A DNA stretch of 27,943 bases from DAISIL01 sp036822015. Lineage in GTDB: Bacteria; Bacteroidota; Bacteroidia; Cytophagales; Bernardetiaceae. Numbering within the stretch: the first letter of the stretch is position 1; each line of letters begins with the position of its first letter. The position numbers and the translations under genes were made by a program. The notes beneath the pieces were generated by a model. The model did not search any database and had not been told where the DNA came from. It worked only from the letters and a program-made list of their open reading frames with translations. Shown in pieces: positions 9,145-17,227 of this stretch. The stretch is from assembly GCA_036822015.1 (NCBI GenBank), contig DAISIL010000043.1, positions 1-27,943 on the forward strand. Direction: 5' to 3'.

Positions 9145-10761
9145 TTATCCGCCCATCCCCTCCCGAACCCGCCGAAGCAACTCCAGTGTAGAGGCATCGT
9201 GTCCGTGGCTGGGTAAAGTATCCTGTTGCATTTCCTGCAAGAGTTTTTGGGCGAGTTCTTTGCCTAATTCAACCCCCCACTGATCGAAACTGAAAATATT
9301 CCAAAGAATACCTTGAACAAAAATTTTATGTTCATAAAGTGCAACCAAGCTACCCAAATAACGTGGACTAAGCTCGGGGAGCAGCAATGTGTTGCTGGGG
9401 ATATTGCCCGGGAAAACGCGGTGAACTACGTTGGGGTCATCCAGCCCTACCTCCTCTGCGGCCTTGCCATTCATCAAGGCTTCGCTTTGTGCAAGTCCAT
9501 GCGAAAGCAAAATCTGATGATGCACCGTATGGCCGTGCCAGGGGCGGAAGGTGAGGATAAAATCACAGGGAATCAGTTGTGTGCCTTGGTGAATAAGCTG
9601 ATAGAAAGCATGTTGCCCGTTTGTGCCAGCTTGTCCCCAAACTACGGGCCCCGTAGGATAATCTACGGTTCGACCATCTCGGGTGGTGCGCTTACCGTTG
9701 CTCTCCATATCGGTCTGTTGGAGATAGGCTGGAAAAAGATGCAGCCGTTGATCGTAAGGGAGAACAGCGTGTGTATGCGCACCAAAAAAGTTGTTGTACC
9801 AGACACCCAGCAGCGCAAGAATTACGGGCATATTTTCGGACAGGGGCGCGGTTTTGAAGTGCTGATCCATGGCTTCCGCCCCAGCTAACAATTCTTGAAA
9901 CCCTTCGTAGCCGATGGCACAACAAATAGAAAGTCCTATTGCTGACCAGAGCGAAAAACGACCCCCTACCCAATCCCAAAACCGAAACATATTTTGGGGA
10001 GCGATCCCGAAAGCCTCCACAGCGGCGGTGTTGGTGGAAATGGCTACAAAATGTTTGGCAATAGCCGTAGTATCGTTAGCGGTTTTGTCCAAGAGCCATT
10101 GACGCGCCGTATGGGCGTTAGTCATCGTCTCCTGTGTCGTAAAACTTTTGGAGGCAACCAGGAAAAGCGTAGTGGCGGCCTGGCACTGATCGAGAACCTG
10201 TAGCAGGTGTGTAGCATCTACGTTGGAGACAAAATGCACCCGAAGATGCTTGTGATAGGGACGCAGTGCCTCCGTAACCATGTGCGGACCCAAATCTGAT
10301 CCACCAATACCTATATTGACTACATCCGTAATTGCTTGTCCATCAAAACCTTTCCAATCCCCATTATGAAGCCTATCGCTAAATATTTTCATTTGTGCCA
10401 ACACTTTTTGGACTTCTGGCACAATATCTTGCCCATCCACAAAAACAGAATGCGTTCCGCTATTCCGTAGGGCCGTATGAAGGACAGCGCGTTTTTCGGT
10501 ACGATTGATGGCTTTTCCTTCCAACATCGCTTGAGTTTCCTGCTTGAGTTGGCAATCTTGTTCAGCTAAGCGAAGGAGTAGTTCAAGGGTTTGGGTATTG
10601 ATCCGATTCTTGGAATAGTCCAAAAAAATACCGGCAGCGGTCAGAGAAAATCTCTCGACGCGCTGCCGGCCTTCGGTAGCAAAAAACTCGTTTAGATGAA
10701 TACCTTGTATCTCTTCCCAATGGGTCTTTAAGGCAGCATAGGTAGGCATTCGTGTGAGCAT
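9145..10761 (-). CDS. pgi: Glucose-6-phosphate isomerase
   Basis: The cytosolic enzyme interconverts glucose-6-phosphate and fructose-6-phosphate in glycolysis and gluconeogenesis. The 538-residue length matches the long bacterial/eukaryotic Pgi type (about 550). Signatures are complete: GIGGSDLGPHM (151-161), the phosphate-binding SKSFTTQET (204-212), DWVGGRFSLWSAIG with Arg268, DMESNGK with catalytic base Glu353, the GTNGQHAFYQLIHQGT segment with His384 for ring opening, and FDQWGVELGK ending in Lys501. An alternative start at 10749 (MPTYAALK) is four codons in; no ribosome-binding site decides between them. A TATCTTTG element sits 27 bp upstream, so the gene probably has its own promoter although the desaturase gene lies upstream on the same strand. 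The stop is 13 bp from the end of the convergent DUF58 gene. Confidence 0.97.
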   Translation of the reverse strand: MLTRMPTYAALKTHWEEIQGIHLNEFFATEGRQRVERFSLTAAGIFLDYSKNRINTQTLELLLRLAEQDCQLKQETQAMLEGKAINRTEKRAVLHTALRNSGTHSVFVDGQDIVPEVQKVLAQMKIFSDRLHNGDWKGFDGQAITDVVNIGIGGSDLGPHMVTEALRPYHKHLRVHFVSNVDATHLLQVLDQCQAATTLFLVASKSFTTQETMTNAHTARQWLLDKTANDTTAIAKHFVAISTNTAAVEAFGIAPQNMFRFWDWVGGRFSLWSAIGLSICCAIGYEGFQELLAGAEAMDQHFKTAPLSENMPVILALLGVWYNNFFGAHTHAVLPYDQRLHLFPAYLQQTDMESNGKRTTRDGRTVDYPTGPVVWGQAGTNGQHAFYQLIHQGTQLIPCDFILTFRPWHGHTVHHQILLSHGLAQSEALMNGKAAEEVGLDDPNVVHRVFPGNIPSNTLLLPELSPRYLGSLVALYEHKIFVQGILWNIFSFDQWGVELGKELAQKLLQEMQQDTLPSHGHDASTLELLRRVREGMGG

Positions 10762-10788
10762 GGGTGATGTTTTCTTGGTGATTGCTTA

Positions 10789-10796
10789 CAAAGATA
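10789..10796 (-). promoter_or_regulatory. Probable -7 element for pgi
   Basis: On the minus strand TATCTTTG (10796-10789) matches TAnnTTTG exactly, within the 61 bp gap after the desaturase gene. The predicted start near 10783 gives a leader of about 20-35 nt, depending on the start codon. I see no well-placed -33 TTTG. Confidence 0.45.
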
Positions 10797-10822
10797 GCAA
10801 GTAATCATCAAAAAACACCTGC

Positions 10823-11965
10823 TTAAACCTGTGCCAATCCTTGTTTTTGGGGTGCGGCTGTGCCTTTTTCGATCTCATCCCAGGCATCTACGCCAAACTT
10901 TTTGAGCATTCGGTAATGCGATTGCAAAGCACCTGTAAAGGTTTCATTTTCGATATATGGTAAATCGAACTCCAGAGCTGTTTCACGGACGATGTCTGAA
11001 ATTTTGTAATAATGCACATGACAAATATTGGGGAACAGGTGGTGTTCGATTTGGAAATTAAGCCCACCACAAAGGAAGTTAGCAATACGACTTTTGCGGG
11101 CAAAGTTGGCCGTTGTGCGCATTTGATGGTCTGCCCAGGCATCTTGTATGCTTTGCGGATTGCCTTCGGGTTCGGGGAAAGAAACATCTTCTACTACGTG
11201 CGCCAACTGGAATACCAGCCCAAGAACTAAGCCGAAACTCATGTGCATCAGCACAAATCCTATCAAAAATTCCCACCAGGTTACGGGCAAAACCAATAAA
11301 GGAATGATTAAAAAGATAGTGTAGTTCAAAAACTTAAAAAAGAACAAATTAAAATATTCAATCGGCGGGTGATTGGTGTTATCGGTTTGCCCAATTTTTT
11401 CCTTGAAGAACTTGATATAATCCTTACGAAAAACCCAAGAAATTGAAGCCAGTCCGTAGAGTGCGAAGGCATAAAGGTGCTGGTAACGCATGAACTTGGT
11501 GAGTTTGTCTTCGGGCGAGAGGCGCACCAGACCAGGGGCCACTTCAAGGTCTTCGTCGTGGCCAGGAATGTTGGTGTACGTATGGTGTACGACGTTGTGG
11601 GTGATGCTCCAAACGTAAGCGTTACCGCCAAATATATTGAGCGTCAGCCCCAAAATCTTGTTGAGCCATTTTTTGGAGGAGTAGGAGCCATGAATGGCAT
11701 CATGGGATACATTAAAACCAATGAAGGCTTGAAAAGCCCCGAGTAGCAGTGCCAAACCCAACATTTGCCATTTGGTTAGGTCAGTAAGTAAGAGCGTAAG
11801 GTAGATGGCAACTGTACCGCCCAAAAAGAAAAATGTTTTAAAAAACATCTCTCCGTTGGCGTGCTTGGAAATGCCATTTTCTTTGAAATACGCATCTACA
11901 CGCTTGCGCACCGTAGCAAAAAAACGAGATTGATTGTGATTTTGGAAACGAATTGTCTGGGACAT
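10823..11965 (-). CDS. Membrane fatty-acid desaturase (acyl-CoA/acyl-lipid, front-end type)
   Basis: This integral membrane di-iron enzyme introduces double bonds into fatty acyl chains and would tune membrane fluidity. The 380-residue protein has the three His boxes of the family: H88DAIH92, H123NVVHH128 and a third box of the QxxHH form (Q305IEHH309), the variant found in linoleoyl-CoA and delta-5/delta-6 front-end desaturases. No cytochrome b5 domain is fused. Hydrophobic pairs at about 42-86 and about 205-250 fit a four-helix membrane topology with the His boxes in the cytoplasm. The start at 11965 (MSQTIRFQNHNQS) is preferred over a TTG seven codons upstream. The gene is divergent from the metallo-hydrolase gene and upstream of pgi on the same strand with a 61 bp gap. 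The regiospecificity cannot be read from sequence. Confidence 0.93.
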   Translation of the reverse strand: MSQTIRFQNHNQSRFFATVRKRVDAYFKENGISKHANGEMFFKTFFFLGGTVAIYLTLLLTDLTKWQMLGLALLLGAFQAFIGFNVSHDAIHGSYSSKKWLNKILGLTLNIFGGNAYVWSITHNVVHHTYTNIPGHDEDLEVAPGLVRLSPEDKLTKFMRYQHLYAFALYGLASISWVFRKDYIKFFKEKIGQTDNTNHPPIEYFNLFFFKFLNYTIFLIIPLLVLPVTWWEFLIGFVLMHMSFGLVLGLVFQLAHVVEDVSFPEPEGNPQSIQDAWADHQMRTTANFARKSRIANFLCGGLNFQIEHHLFPNICHVHYYKISDIVRETALEFDLPYIENETFTGALQSHYRMLKKFGVDAWDEIEKGTAAPQKQGLAQV

Positions 11966-12141
11966 AAAAAGATGAAGGTCAAACAATGGAAAAGAAAACT
12001 GATCGACGAATGTCTAAGAGAACTTACTTAGGCGGGATAAATGTAACTAAAGCTAAGCGGAATACCAACTTTTGGACATTTTATCCGCACAAAAAGGTAT
12101 TTTTTCATATCTTCGTTCATCACAAACCCATCACTGTCCTT
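11966..12141. other. Divergent intergenic region, desaturase / MBL hydrolase
   Basis: These 176 bp separate two divergent genes and must hold both promoters. On the plus strand TATCTTCG (12108-12115) is a one-mismatch -7 element about 26 bases before the ATG. On the minus strand TAGCTTTA and TACATTTA near 12040-12055 are one-mismatch candidates. I see no clear operator palindrome, though desaturase genes are often temperature- or lipid-regulated. Confidence 0.35.
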
Positions 12142-13026
12142 ATGATTCACACACTAGACTTGCACTTTTTGGATGTTCAGGAGGCTATCGGTTCCTTTTT
12201 GGTAGAAACTAGCGCGGGCGCGGTTTTGGTGGAGAGCGGGCCGTACAGTACGTATCCACATTTGCTGGAGGCACTCAAAAACAAAGGGTTAAGCCCAGCG
12301 GATATTTCGCATGTTTTCCTGACCCATATCCATTTCGATCATGCAGGAGCCGCTTGGGCTTTGGCGCAAGCCGGAGCTACGATACTGGTGCATCCCTTTG
12401 GATATAAGCATATTATACAACCGGATCGCCTTTACGAATCCGCCCGACGTATTTATGGTGATGATATGGATCGTTTGTGGGGAAAAATGGAAGCCATTGC
12501 TCCCCAGCAACTGATCGCCGTTGAGGATGGAGAGGAGATTTTGGTAGGAAATACGGTATTTAAGGCACACCATACGCCCGGACATGCCTCTCATCATATT
12601 GCTTGGCAGGTAAATGATGTCGTTTTTGCTGGGGATGTGGCCGGCGTAAAGATCGGGACGGGGCCGGTAGTTCCGCCATGCCCACCGCCGGATATTAGCA
12701 TCGAAGATTGGCAAAAATCTATTCAAAAATTGATAGACTTAAAACCTGCTTCACTTTATTTAACGCACTTTGATCGTATTCCTAATCCGGAGGCGCATTT
12801 GCGTGCCTTAGAGGAAAACCTCTTGACTTGGGCAAACTGGATCAAGCCACACTTTGAACAAGGCACGCCGCCCGACCAACTTACGCCACTCTTCCAGGAT
12901 TTTGCTCGAAAACAGCTTGAGGAGGCAGGCGTAAGTCTTGAAAATCAAGACAAATACGAAAAAGCTAATCCAGCCTGGATGAGTGTAGCCGGTTTGTTGC
13001 GCTATTGGAAAAAGAAAAATGCTTAA
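12142..13026 (+). CDS. Metallo-beta-lactamase-fold hydrolase
   Basis: The 294-residue cytosolic protein is a metal-dependent hydrolase of the glyoxalase II/MBL superfamily. The binuclear metal site is visible: H62xH64xD66H67 (THIHFDHAG), His148 in HHTPGHASHH, Asp165 in FAGDVAG and His209 in LTHFDR. The C-terminal 80 residues form a helical region usual for this subfamily, ending in a short basic KKKNA tail. The substrate is not deducible; thioester, lactone or phosphodiester hydrolysis are all known in the superfamily. The start at 12142 is chosen because MIHTLDLHFLD is the natural strand-1 N-terminus; the frame stays open to 11986, but those 52 codons are basic, unrelated to the fold and fill the divergent promoter region. 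It heads a five-gene same-strand run and is followed after 26 bp by a lipoprotein gene. Confidence 0.9.
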   Translation: MIHTLDLHFLDVQEAIGSFLVETSAGAVLVESGPYSTYPHLLEALKNKGLSPADISHVFLTHIHFDHAGAAWALAQAGATILVHPFGYKHIIQPDRLYESARRIYGDDMDRLWGKMEAIAPQQLIAVEDGEEILVGNTVFKAHHTPGHASHHIAWQVNDVVFAGDVAGVKIGTGPVVPPCPPPDISIEDWQKSIQKLIDLKPASLYLTHFDRIPNPEAHLRALEENLLTWANWIKPHFEQGTPPDQLTPLFQDFARKQLEEAGVSLENQDKYEKANPAWMSVAGLLRYWKKKNA

Positions 13027-13052
13027 CTTGCTTGTCAAAACATAAAACAACC

Positions 13053-13577
13053 ATGAGATCACGACTTTTTATTTTGCTGTTGGTAATTTTTTGCTGGGGC
13101 TGTGGTAAAGACGACGACAGTGAGCCGCCCACAACCACGGAGTTAATCACAGGCACGGCATGGGTAGTCGAAGATGCAAAAATTGACATCGGTGCGCTCG
13201 GGCAGAGCTTTGGGGATAGCCTGGATCTGTTCGAGGACTTGCGGCGAAATTCCTTGCAACTTCTACCGGATGGAAGACTCGAAGTTACCGAAATTGAAAG
13301 TGGACGCAGCGAAATTGCCGGAACCTGGAACCTATTGGATGATAATACGATACGCTTTCAGGGCTTGATTGATGAAGATTTTGTAGGCACGGATACCGGA
13401 AGTATTGAGTTCACGCAGGCACAACTGGAAAATCTGCAAACCTTTACCATCGTCGAAATTACGCCGCGTAATTTTGTCTTGTCCAATCAAAACAACTTTA
13501 TCTTTTCTCTTCCGGATATTCCGATTCCCATTCAGGTAACGGTAAAACTGGATATTACCTTGATACCTAAAAGCTAA
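13053..13577 (+). CDS. Putative surface-exposed lipoprotein, lipocalin-like
   Basis: The 174-residue protein begins with a lipoprotein signal (MRSRLFILLLVIFCWGC, lipidated Cys17). Residues just after the Cys read GKDDDSE, which fits the Bacteroidota lipoprotein export signal (Lys followed by acidic residues), so transport to the outer face of the outer membrane is predicted. The mature part has a short Pro/Thr linker (SEPPTTTEL) and then the pattern ITGTAWVVEDAKI ... LLPDGRLEVTE ... IAGTWNLLDDNTIRF, which resembles lipocalin-like beta-barrel domains of Bacteroidota lipoproteins. No ligand can be named. The start at 13053 is chosen because it begins the signal sequence; in-frame codons from 13005 overlap the upstream gene. 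It lies 26 bp after the MBL hydrolase and 4 bp before the next membrane protein. Confidence 0.82.
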   Translation: MRSRLFILLLVIFCWGCGKDDDSEPPTTTELITGTAWVVEDAKIDIGALGQSFGDSLDLFEDLRRNSLQLLPDGRLEVTEIESGRSEIAGTWNLLDDNTIRFQGLIDEDFVGTDTGSIEFTQAQLENLQTFTIVEITPRNFVLSNQNNFIFSLPDIPIPIQVTVKLDITLIPKS

Positions 13578-13581
13578 ATTG

Positions 13582-14283
13582 ATGAAAAATAACGCAAGGC
13601 CATCTTTACTGAACTTATTGCTAAACATTGTTGTTCCTGTCATTATTCTGACAAAATTTAGTAAACCGGAGTCCCTCGGCCCGGTCTGGGGGCTAGTCCT
13701 TGCGTTACTTTTTCCTTTGGGTTACGGGGCTTATGAGCGCGTAAGGGAAAAGAAATGGAATACAATTTCGGTGATTGGGTTAATCAGTGTCCTGCTTACG
13801 GGAGCGATCGGTTTGTTTAAGCTACCGCCCGAGTGGGTGGCTATCAAGGAGGCGGCTGTGCCACTCGTGATAGGTGCTTTTGTGCTGTTTTCGTTGCGTA
13901 CGCCCTTTCCGGTAGTGCGTAAACTGCTGTATAACGAAGCCATTTTTGACACACAAAAAATTGAAAACCAGCTACATACAGCAGATCAACAACAGGATTT
14001 TTCCCGTAACTTTGTTCAGGCAACGTACTGGGTCGCGGCTTCTTTTCTCTTATCCTCTGTGCTTAATTATGTGCTGGCTAAGGTAATCGTGAAAAGCCCG
14101 CCGGATACGGCGGCCTTCAACGAAGAGATCGGGCAAATGATGGCATTGAGCTTTCCCGTGATCGCGATTCCTTCAACACTGGTATTGTTTTTCGCGCTTT
14201 GGCAAATGATTAAAGGCATCCAGCGCATTACGGGCTTGTCTTTTGAGGAACTTTTTCAGGGACAAGAATATGAAAAAAAATAG
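13582..14283 (+). CDS. Polytopic membrane protein, VC0807-like
   Basis: The 233-residue protein has about six hydrophobic segments: roughly residues 10-27, 34-50, 62-80, 88-106, 146-168 and 188-210. The N-terminal pattern (LLNLLLNIVVPVIILTKF ... GPVWGLVLALLFPLGYGAYE) resembles the VC0807 family of inner-membrane proteins, whose function is unknown; this assignment rests on pattern memory. A soluble loop (FDTQKIENQLHTADQQQDFSRNF) lies between segments 4 and 5. An upstream in-frame TTG at 13579 is an unlikely alternative start. The gene starts 4 bp after the lipoprotein stop and its last 14 bases overlap the rsmA start, so it is almost certainly in one operon with them. Confidence 0.75.
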   Translation: MKNNARPSLLNLLLNIVVPVIILTKFSKPESLGPVWGLVLALLFPLGYGAYERVREKKWNTISVIGLISVLLTGAIGLFKLPPEWVAIKEAAVPLVIGAFVLFSLRTPFPVVRKLLYNEAIFDTQKIENQLHTADQQQDFSRNFVQATYWVAASFLLSSVLNYVLAKVIVKSPPDTAAFNEEIGQMMALSFPVIAIPSTLVLFFALWQMIKGIQRITGLSFEELFQGQEYEKK

Positions 14284-15079
14284 CCTATCGGGTGATGTTC
14301 GCGCCAAAAAACACCTTGGACAGCATTTTTTGAAAGATGAGTATATCGCCGAGCAGATTGTAGGTTTGTTAGCTATCGGGAAGGATGCCCCTTACGATCA
14401 AGTGTTGGAGGTTGGACCGGGTATGGGGGTCTTGACCAAGTACTTGATTCCTAAAATTGCAACAAACGTTGTAGAAATTGATGTAGAATCTGTGGCATAT
14501 TTGCAGCGACATTTCCCTGACCTGCAAGAGCGTATCTGGCATAAGGATTTTCTGACGGCCGACTGGCCGAGTCTCCTAGGAGATCAAGCTTTTGCGCTAA
14601 TCGGAAATTTTCCTTACAACATCTCCTCACCGATTTTCTTTCGCGTTTTGGAGCTTCGAGATCAGATACCGGAAGTTGTCGGTATGCTTCAAAAAGAAGT
14701 TGCCGAACGGATAGCGGCTCCTGCGGGCAGTCGTGCTTCGGGGATATTGAGTGTTTTTTTACAAACTTTTTATGAAGTAAGTTACTGTTTTACAGTACCT
14801 CCGGAGGTGTTTGATCCGCCGCCTAAGGTGCAATCGGGCGTAGTTCGTCTTCTACGAAATGAGCGGAAAGTCCTGCCTTGTTCCGAGAAAATGTTTCGGC
14901 GTGTGGTTAAGCAAGCCTTTCATACTCGGCGGAAGACGCTACGAAATGCTCTAAAAAGTTGGCAATTATCAGAAAATCTTACAAGTCAAGCCATCTTTGA
15001 TAAACGCGCCGAGCAACTCAACGTAGAAGATTTTTTGTATCTTACCCAACAAATTGAAACATCTCTTCAACAACCATGA
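14270..15079 (+). CDS. rsmA: 16S rRNA (adenine1518-N6/adenine1519-N6)-dimethyltransferase
   Basis: RsmA (KsgA) dimethylates two adjacent adenines in the 3'-terminal hairpin of 16S rRNA, a late check in small-subunit assembly; loss gives kasugamycin resistance. The 269-residue protein shows the family N-terminus AKKHLGQHFLKD, the SAM-binding motif VLEVGPGMGVLTKYL (45-59), the acidic end of strand 2 (VVEIDVES), the catalytic motif GNFPYNIS (112-119, the Bacteroidota form of NLPYNIS) and FDPPPKVQSGVVRL. The C-terminal helical rRNA-binding domain is complete (FHTRRKTLRNAL). The start at 14270 gives the usual N-terminus and overlaps the preceding gene by 14 bp; the stop overlaps the next start as ATGA. 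Both overlaps point to translational coupling. Confidence 0.97.
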   Translation: MKKNSLSGDVRAKKHLGQHFLKDEYIAEQIVGLLAIGKDAPYDQVLEVGPGMGVLTKYLIPKIATNVVEIDVESVAYLQRHFPDLQERIWHKDFLTADWPSLLGDQAFALIGNFPYNISSPIFFRVLELRDQIPEVVGMLQKEVAERIAAPAGSRASGILSVFLQTFYEVSYCFTVPPEVFDPPPKVQSGVVRLLRNERKVLPCSEKMFRRVVKQAFHTRRKTLRNALKSWQLSENLTSQAIFDKRAEQLNVEDFLYLTQQIETSLQQP

Positions 15080-15963
15080 AAAAAACACTATTTTTTTTAA
15101 TCGGCATCTCACTTTGGGCAGTGTTGGCAGGCTGTAATGCGGATAAAATTGAATCCTTAGAGTCTGAAAATGCTATCATGCGCGAAAAGCAGCGGCAGGA
15201 CAGCCTCTATATTACGGATTTGACGGCAGAGCTAAGCGTCGTTTATACAAAACTAGATTCTATGCGAGCCATCGAAGAGCAGATACGGCGGACGGCTGCC
15301 GATGTTCGTTCTGGTGGAATTTCGGGTAAAGAAGGTGGTCTATCACTTTCCGAAAACATGCAGGAAATTAACAAGAAGCTCAATGAGGGAAAAGCCCGTA
15401 TCCGAGAACTGGAAGCGCGTTTGAGCCAGAAAACAAAAGAGGCAACGGGGCTTTCTGAAACTGTTAAAAAACTGGAGGTCATCATCGTACAACTCAAGCA
15501 GACGATCAACGATAAAGATCAAACGATTACCGATTTACAAGGACAAATTGGGATGCTCGAGCAGCAAGTGGCTGGCTTAAAAGTAGATTTGGCACAAAAG
15601 GAACAAGCAGTTGATTCCTTAGGAACCGAGCTTGACCAAAGCCAGACAGACCTCAATACGGCCTATTACGTCATCGGAACTACCAAAGAACTCAAGGATA
15701 AAGATGTCATTGTGAGTAGGGGAAAAGGCTTTGAGTCAAGTAGAGATTTGAAGAAATTCACAAAAATTGACATTCGTGAGATGGAGCGCATCACCGTTGG
15801 GAAAGACATCAAACCCAATAAGGTTACACTCCTTCCTGCGCGCCCTACCAGTAGCTACAATCTCAAAGAAGAAGGAGGTGTGCTTTACATCGAGATTAAA
15901 GACAAAGGTAAGTTTTGGCAAGATAAGTTTTTGGCCGTTACGACGACGAAGGGCTTATTTTGA
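15076..15963 (+). CDS. Coiled-coil lipoprotein of unknown function
   Basis: The 295-residue protein starts with a lipoprotein signal (MKKTLFFLIGISLWAVLAGC, Cys20). It is followed by two heptad-rich stretches, at about residues 24-60 and 95-200 (for example LKQTINDKDQTITDLQGQIG), separated by a Gly/Ser-rich hinge (RSGGISGKEGGLSLS). The last 90 residues form a small globular domain with a conserved-looking segment around YYVIGTTKELKDKDVI and RGKGFESSRDL. Similar lipoproteins are widespread in Bacteroidota but I know no established function. No acidic export signal follows the Cys (NADKIES), so the default prediction is periplasm-facing. The start overlaps the rsmA stop by 4 bp (ATGA), so the two are co-translated. 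The 3' end overlaps the convergent DUF4350 gene by 26 bp. Confidence 0.85.
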   Translation: MKKTLFFLIGISLWAVLAGCNADKIESLESENAIMREKQRQDSLYITDLTAELSVVYTKLDSMRAIEEQIRRTAADVRSGGISGKEGGLSLSENMQEINKKLNEGKARIRELEARLSQKTKEATGLSETVKKLEVIIVQLKQTINDKDQTITDLQGQIGMLEQQVAGLKVDLAQKEQAVDSLGTELDQSQTDLNTAYYVIGTTKELKDKDVIVSRGKGFESSRDLKKFTKIDIREMERITVGKDIKPNKVTLLPARPTSSYNLKEEGGVLYIEIKDKGKFWQDKFLAVTTTKGLF

Positions 15964-17149
15964 TTGCCGCGTAGAAATCTTCTAACAATCCGTGAAATTG
16001 ATTTAAGAAATGGGCATCTATCTTTTCAGGATAGCTGTCCATTTCTTTTAGATAATGGAATATAGTTTGCAGTTTATCTTCATCGAAGGATGATCTTTGT
16101 TGCAAAATTTTATGAAGGTCTTCGGCACTCTGTGTAGGAGCATAATGAAAATGGTCGCGAACAAAAGCAAAAAACAAGTCGCGTTCTAGGATTGCGAGCG
16201 CATAAAAATCATGTCGATATAGACTGCTTAGGGTTTCGATAAACAAAAGTGAGGTGTTTTCAGGCTTTTGGAGAACGGGAATAGTACGCTGGATACGCTT
16301 GCTTTTAAAAATCAACAACAAAAATATCAATGTGAGCAAGACGTAGTACGCCCATCGCAAAGAAGACTGCGATAATATAAAACGCAGAGGGCTTTCTTTG
16401 GGTGTTTGGATGTCGCTTTCAGGATTGCGGATAGGAATACGGGCGGCATTGTCCCAATGAACGCGATCTGTCGGGGGCAAAGCGGCAAATACCCGGCGGG
16501 CATACTGATACCCCTGTTCTTGCAAAATAAAGTAGTTGGTGAACAGAAAAGCCTCGGCATGGAGATAAAAAAAGCCATCACCAAAAGCATAACGCACAAA
16601 ATTGGGATATTCATTTAGAAAACCGATAGCTTTGCCGGGTGCAGCATTCTCGAGGTATCTCCAATGGTGAGAAACAGTGTCAAAGTAATCAATCATGGGG
16701 AAATTATATGATTTTCGCCCTACCGATACCCGCACAAGACTATCAAAGTGATACAATAAATTTTCTTTTATTTCTAAGGTATCTTTCAATAAACGAAATA
16801 TATCTGGGCTTGCAATGAAAGCCGTATTGCCGTTGGAGACAAAGGCCAACAAGGAATCACGATCGGCTGTTGTCAGAAAATAGCGATCTCCCACATAGAC
16901 GTATAGCTGACCCTGGACTTGTGTTGGGAGGGACTTATAGATACGCCGTCGGCTGCTCGTAAACCGCTCGCCTGGGAACTCTTTTTGGAGCAGTTGGCTC
17001 AAGACGTAAGTCCCGAAGGGTATTTTATCCGTCGGTGCGAAGGTGTCCCGCCAGTCGTTGAGATGTTCATGATGCCATTGCTGATAGAGCCAAAAGCCAA
17101 ACGTCGCTAAGGCTATCAAGATCACAGCTGCGGGAAAATACTTCTTCAT
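15938..17149 (-). CDS. DUF4350 domain membrane protein (orphan)
   Basis: The 403-residue protein has one transmembrane helix at residues 5-22, a periplasmic domain (about 30-262), a second helix at 266-282 and a cytoplasmic C-terminal tail of about 120 residues. The periplasmic part matches the DUF4350 pattern: DKIPFGTYVLSQLLQKEFPG, LYVYVGDRYFLTTADRDSLLAFVSNGNTAFIA and FLNEYPNFVRYAFGDGFFYLHAEAFLFTNYFIL. It resembles a glutamine-amidotransferase-like fold without evident catalytic residues. DUF4350 proteins usually occur beside MoxR ATPase, DUF58 and DUF4129 genes; here none is adjacent, and the only DUF58 gene in the window is about 7 kb away. A near-consensus -7 element lies just before the start. 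The 3' end overlaps the coiled-coil lipoprotein gene by 26 bp. The function is unknown. Confidence 0.8.
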   Translation of the reverse strand: MKKYFPAAVILIALATFGFWLYQQWHHEHLNDWRDTFAPTDKIPFGTYVLSQLLQKEFPGERFTSSRRRIYKSLPTQVQGQLYVYVGDRYFLTTADRDSLLAFVSNGNTAFIASPDIFRLLKDTLEIKENLLYHFDSLVRVSVGRKSYNFPMIDYFDTVSHHWRYLENAAPGKAIGFLNEYPNFVRYAFGDGFFYLHAEAFLFTNYFILQEQGYQYARRVFAALPPTDRVHWDNAARIPIRNPESDIQTPKESPLRFILSQSSLRWAYYVLLTLIFLLLIFKSKRIQRTIPVLQKPENTSLLFIETLSSLYRHDFYALAILERDLFFAFVRDHFHYAPTQSAEDLHKILQQRSSFDEDKLQTIFHYLKEMDSYPEKIDAHFLNQFHGLLEDFYAAIKISPSSS

Positions 17150-17153
17150 TCAT

Positions 17154-17161
17154 CAAAAATG
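17154..17161 (-). promoter_or_regulatory. Possible -7 element for the DUF4350 gene
   Basis: On the minus strand CATTTTTG differs from TAnnTTTG only in its first base and ends 4 bases before the ATG at 17149, the same spacing as the leaderless-type element of the DUF58 gene. The region is A/T rich, so a chance match is possible. Confidence 0.3.
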
Positions 17162-17214
17162 ATAAAAATATTTGAAAATCCAAGGATGTATTCCCGCATG
17201 GAACAAAGATTTTT

Positions 17215-17222
17215 TAGCTTTG
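17215..17222 (+). promoter_or_regulatory. -7 element of FKBP gene, nearly abutting the start codon
   Basis: TAGCTTTG matches TAnnTTTG exactly and ends 5 bases before the ATG at 17228, which predicts a leaderless or near-leaderless mRNA. It also supports 17228 over the in-frame upstream ATGs. No clear -33 TTTG is seen at the expected distance. Confidence 0.5.
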
Positions 17223-17227
17223 CGGGT

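Noticed and set aside
9313..9888. 191-codon open frame on the plus strand inside pgi
   Set aside because: It is antisense to the conserved Pgi active-site region, and the translation shows no domain or signal sequence.
11986..12141. In-frame N-terminal extension of the MBL hydrolase
   Set aside because: The 52 extra residues are basic and unrelated to the fold and occupy the divergent promoter region.
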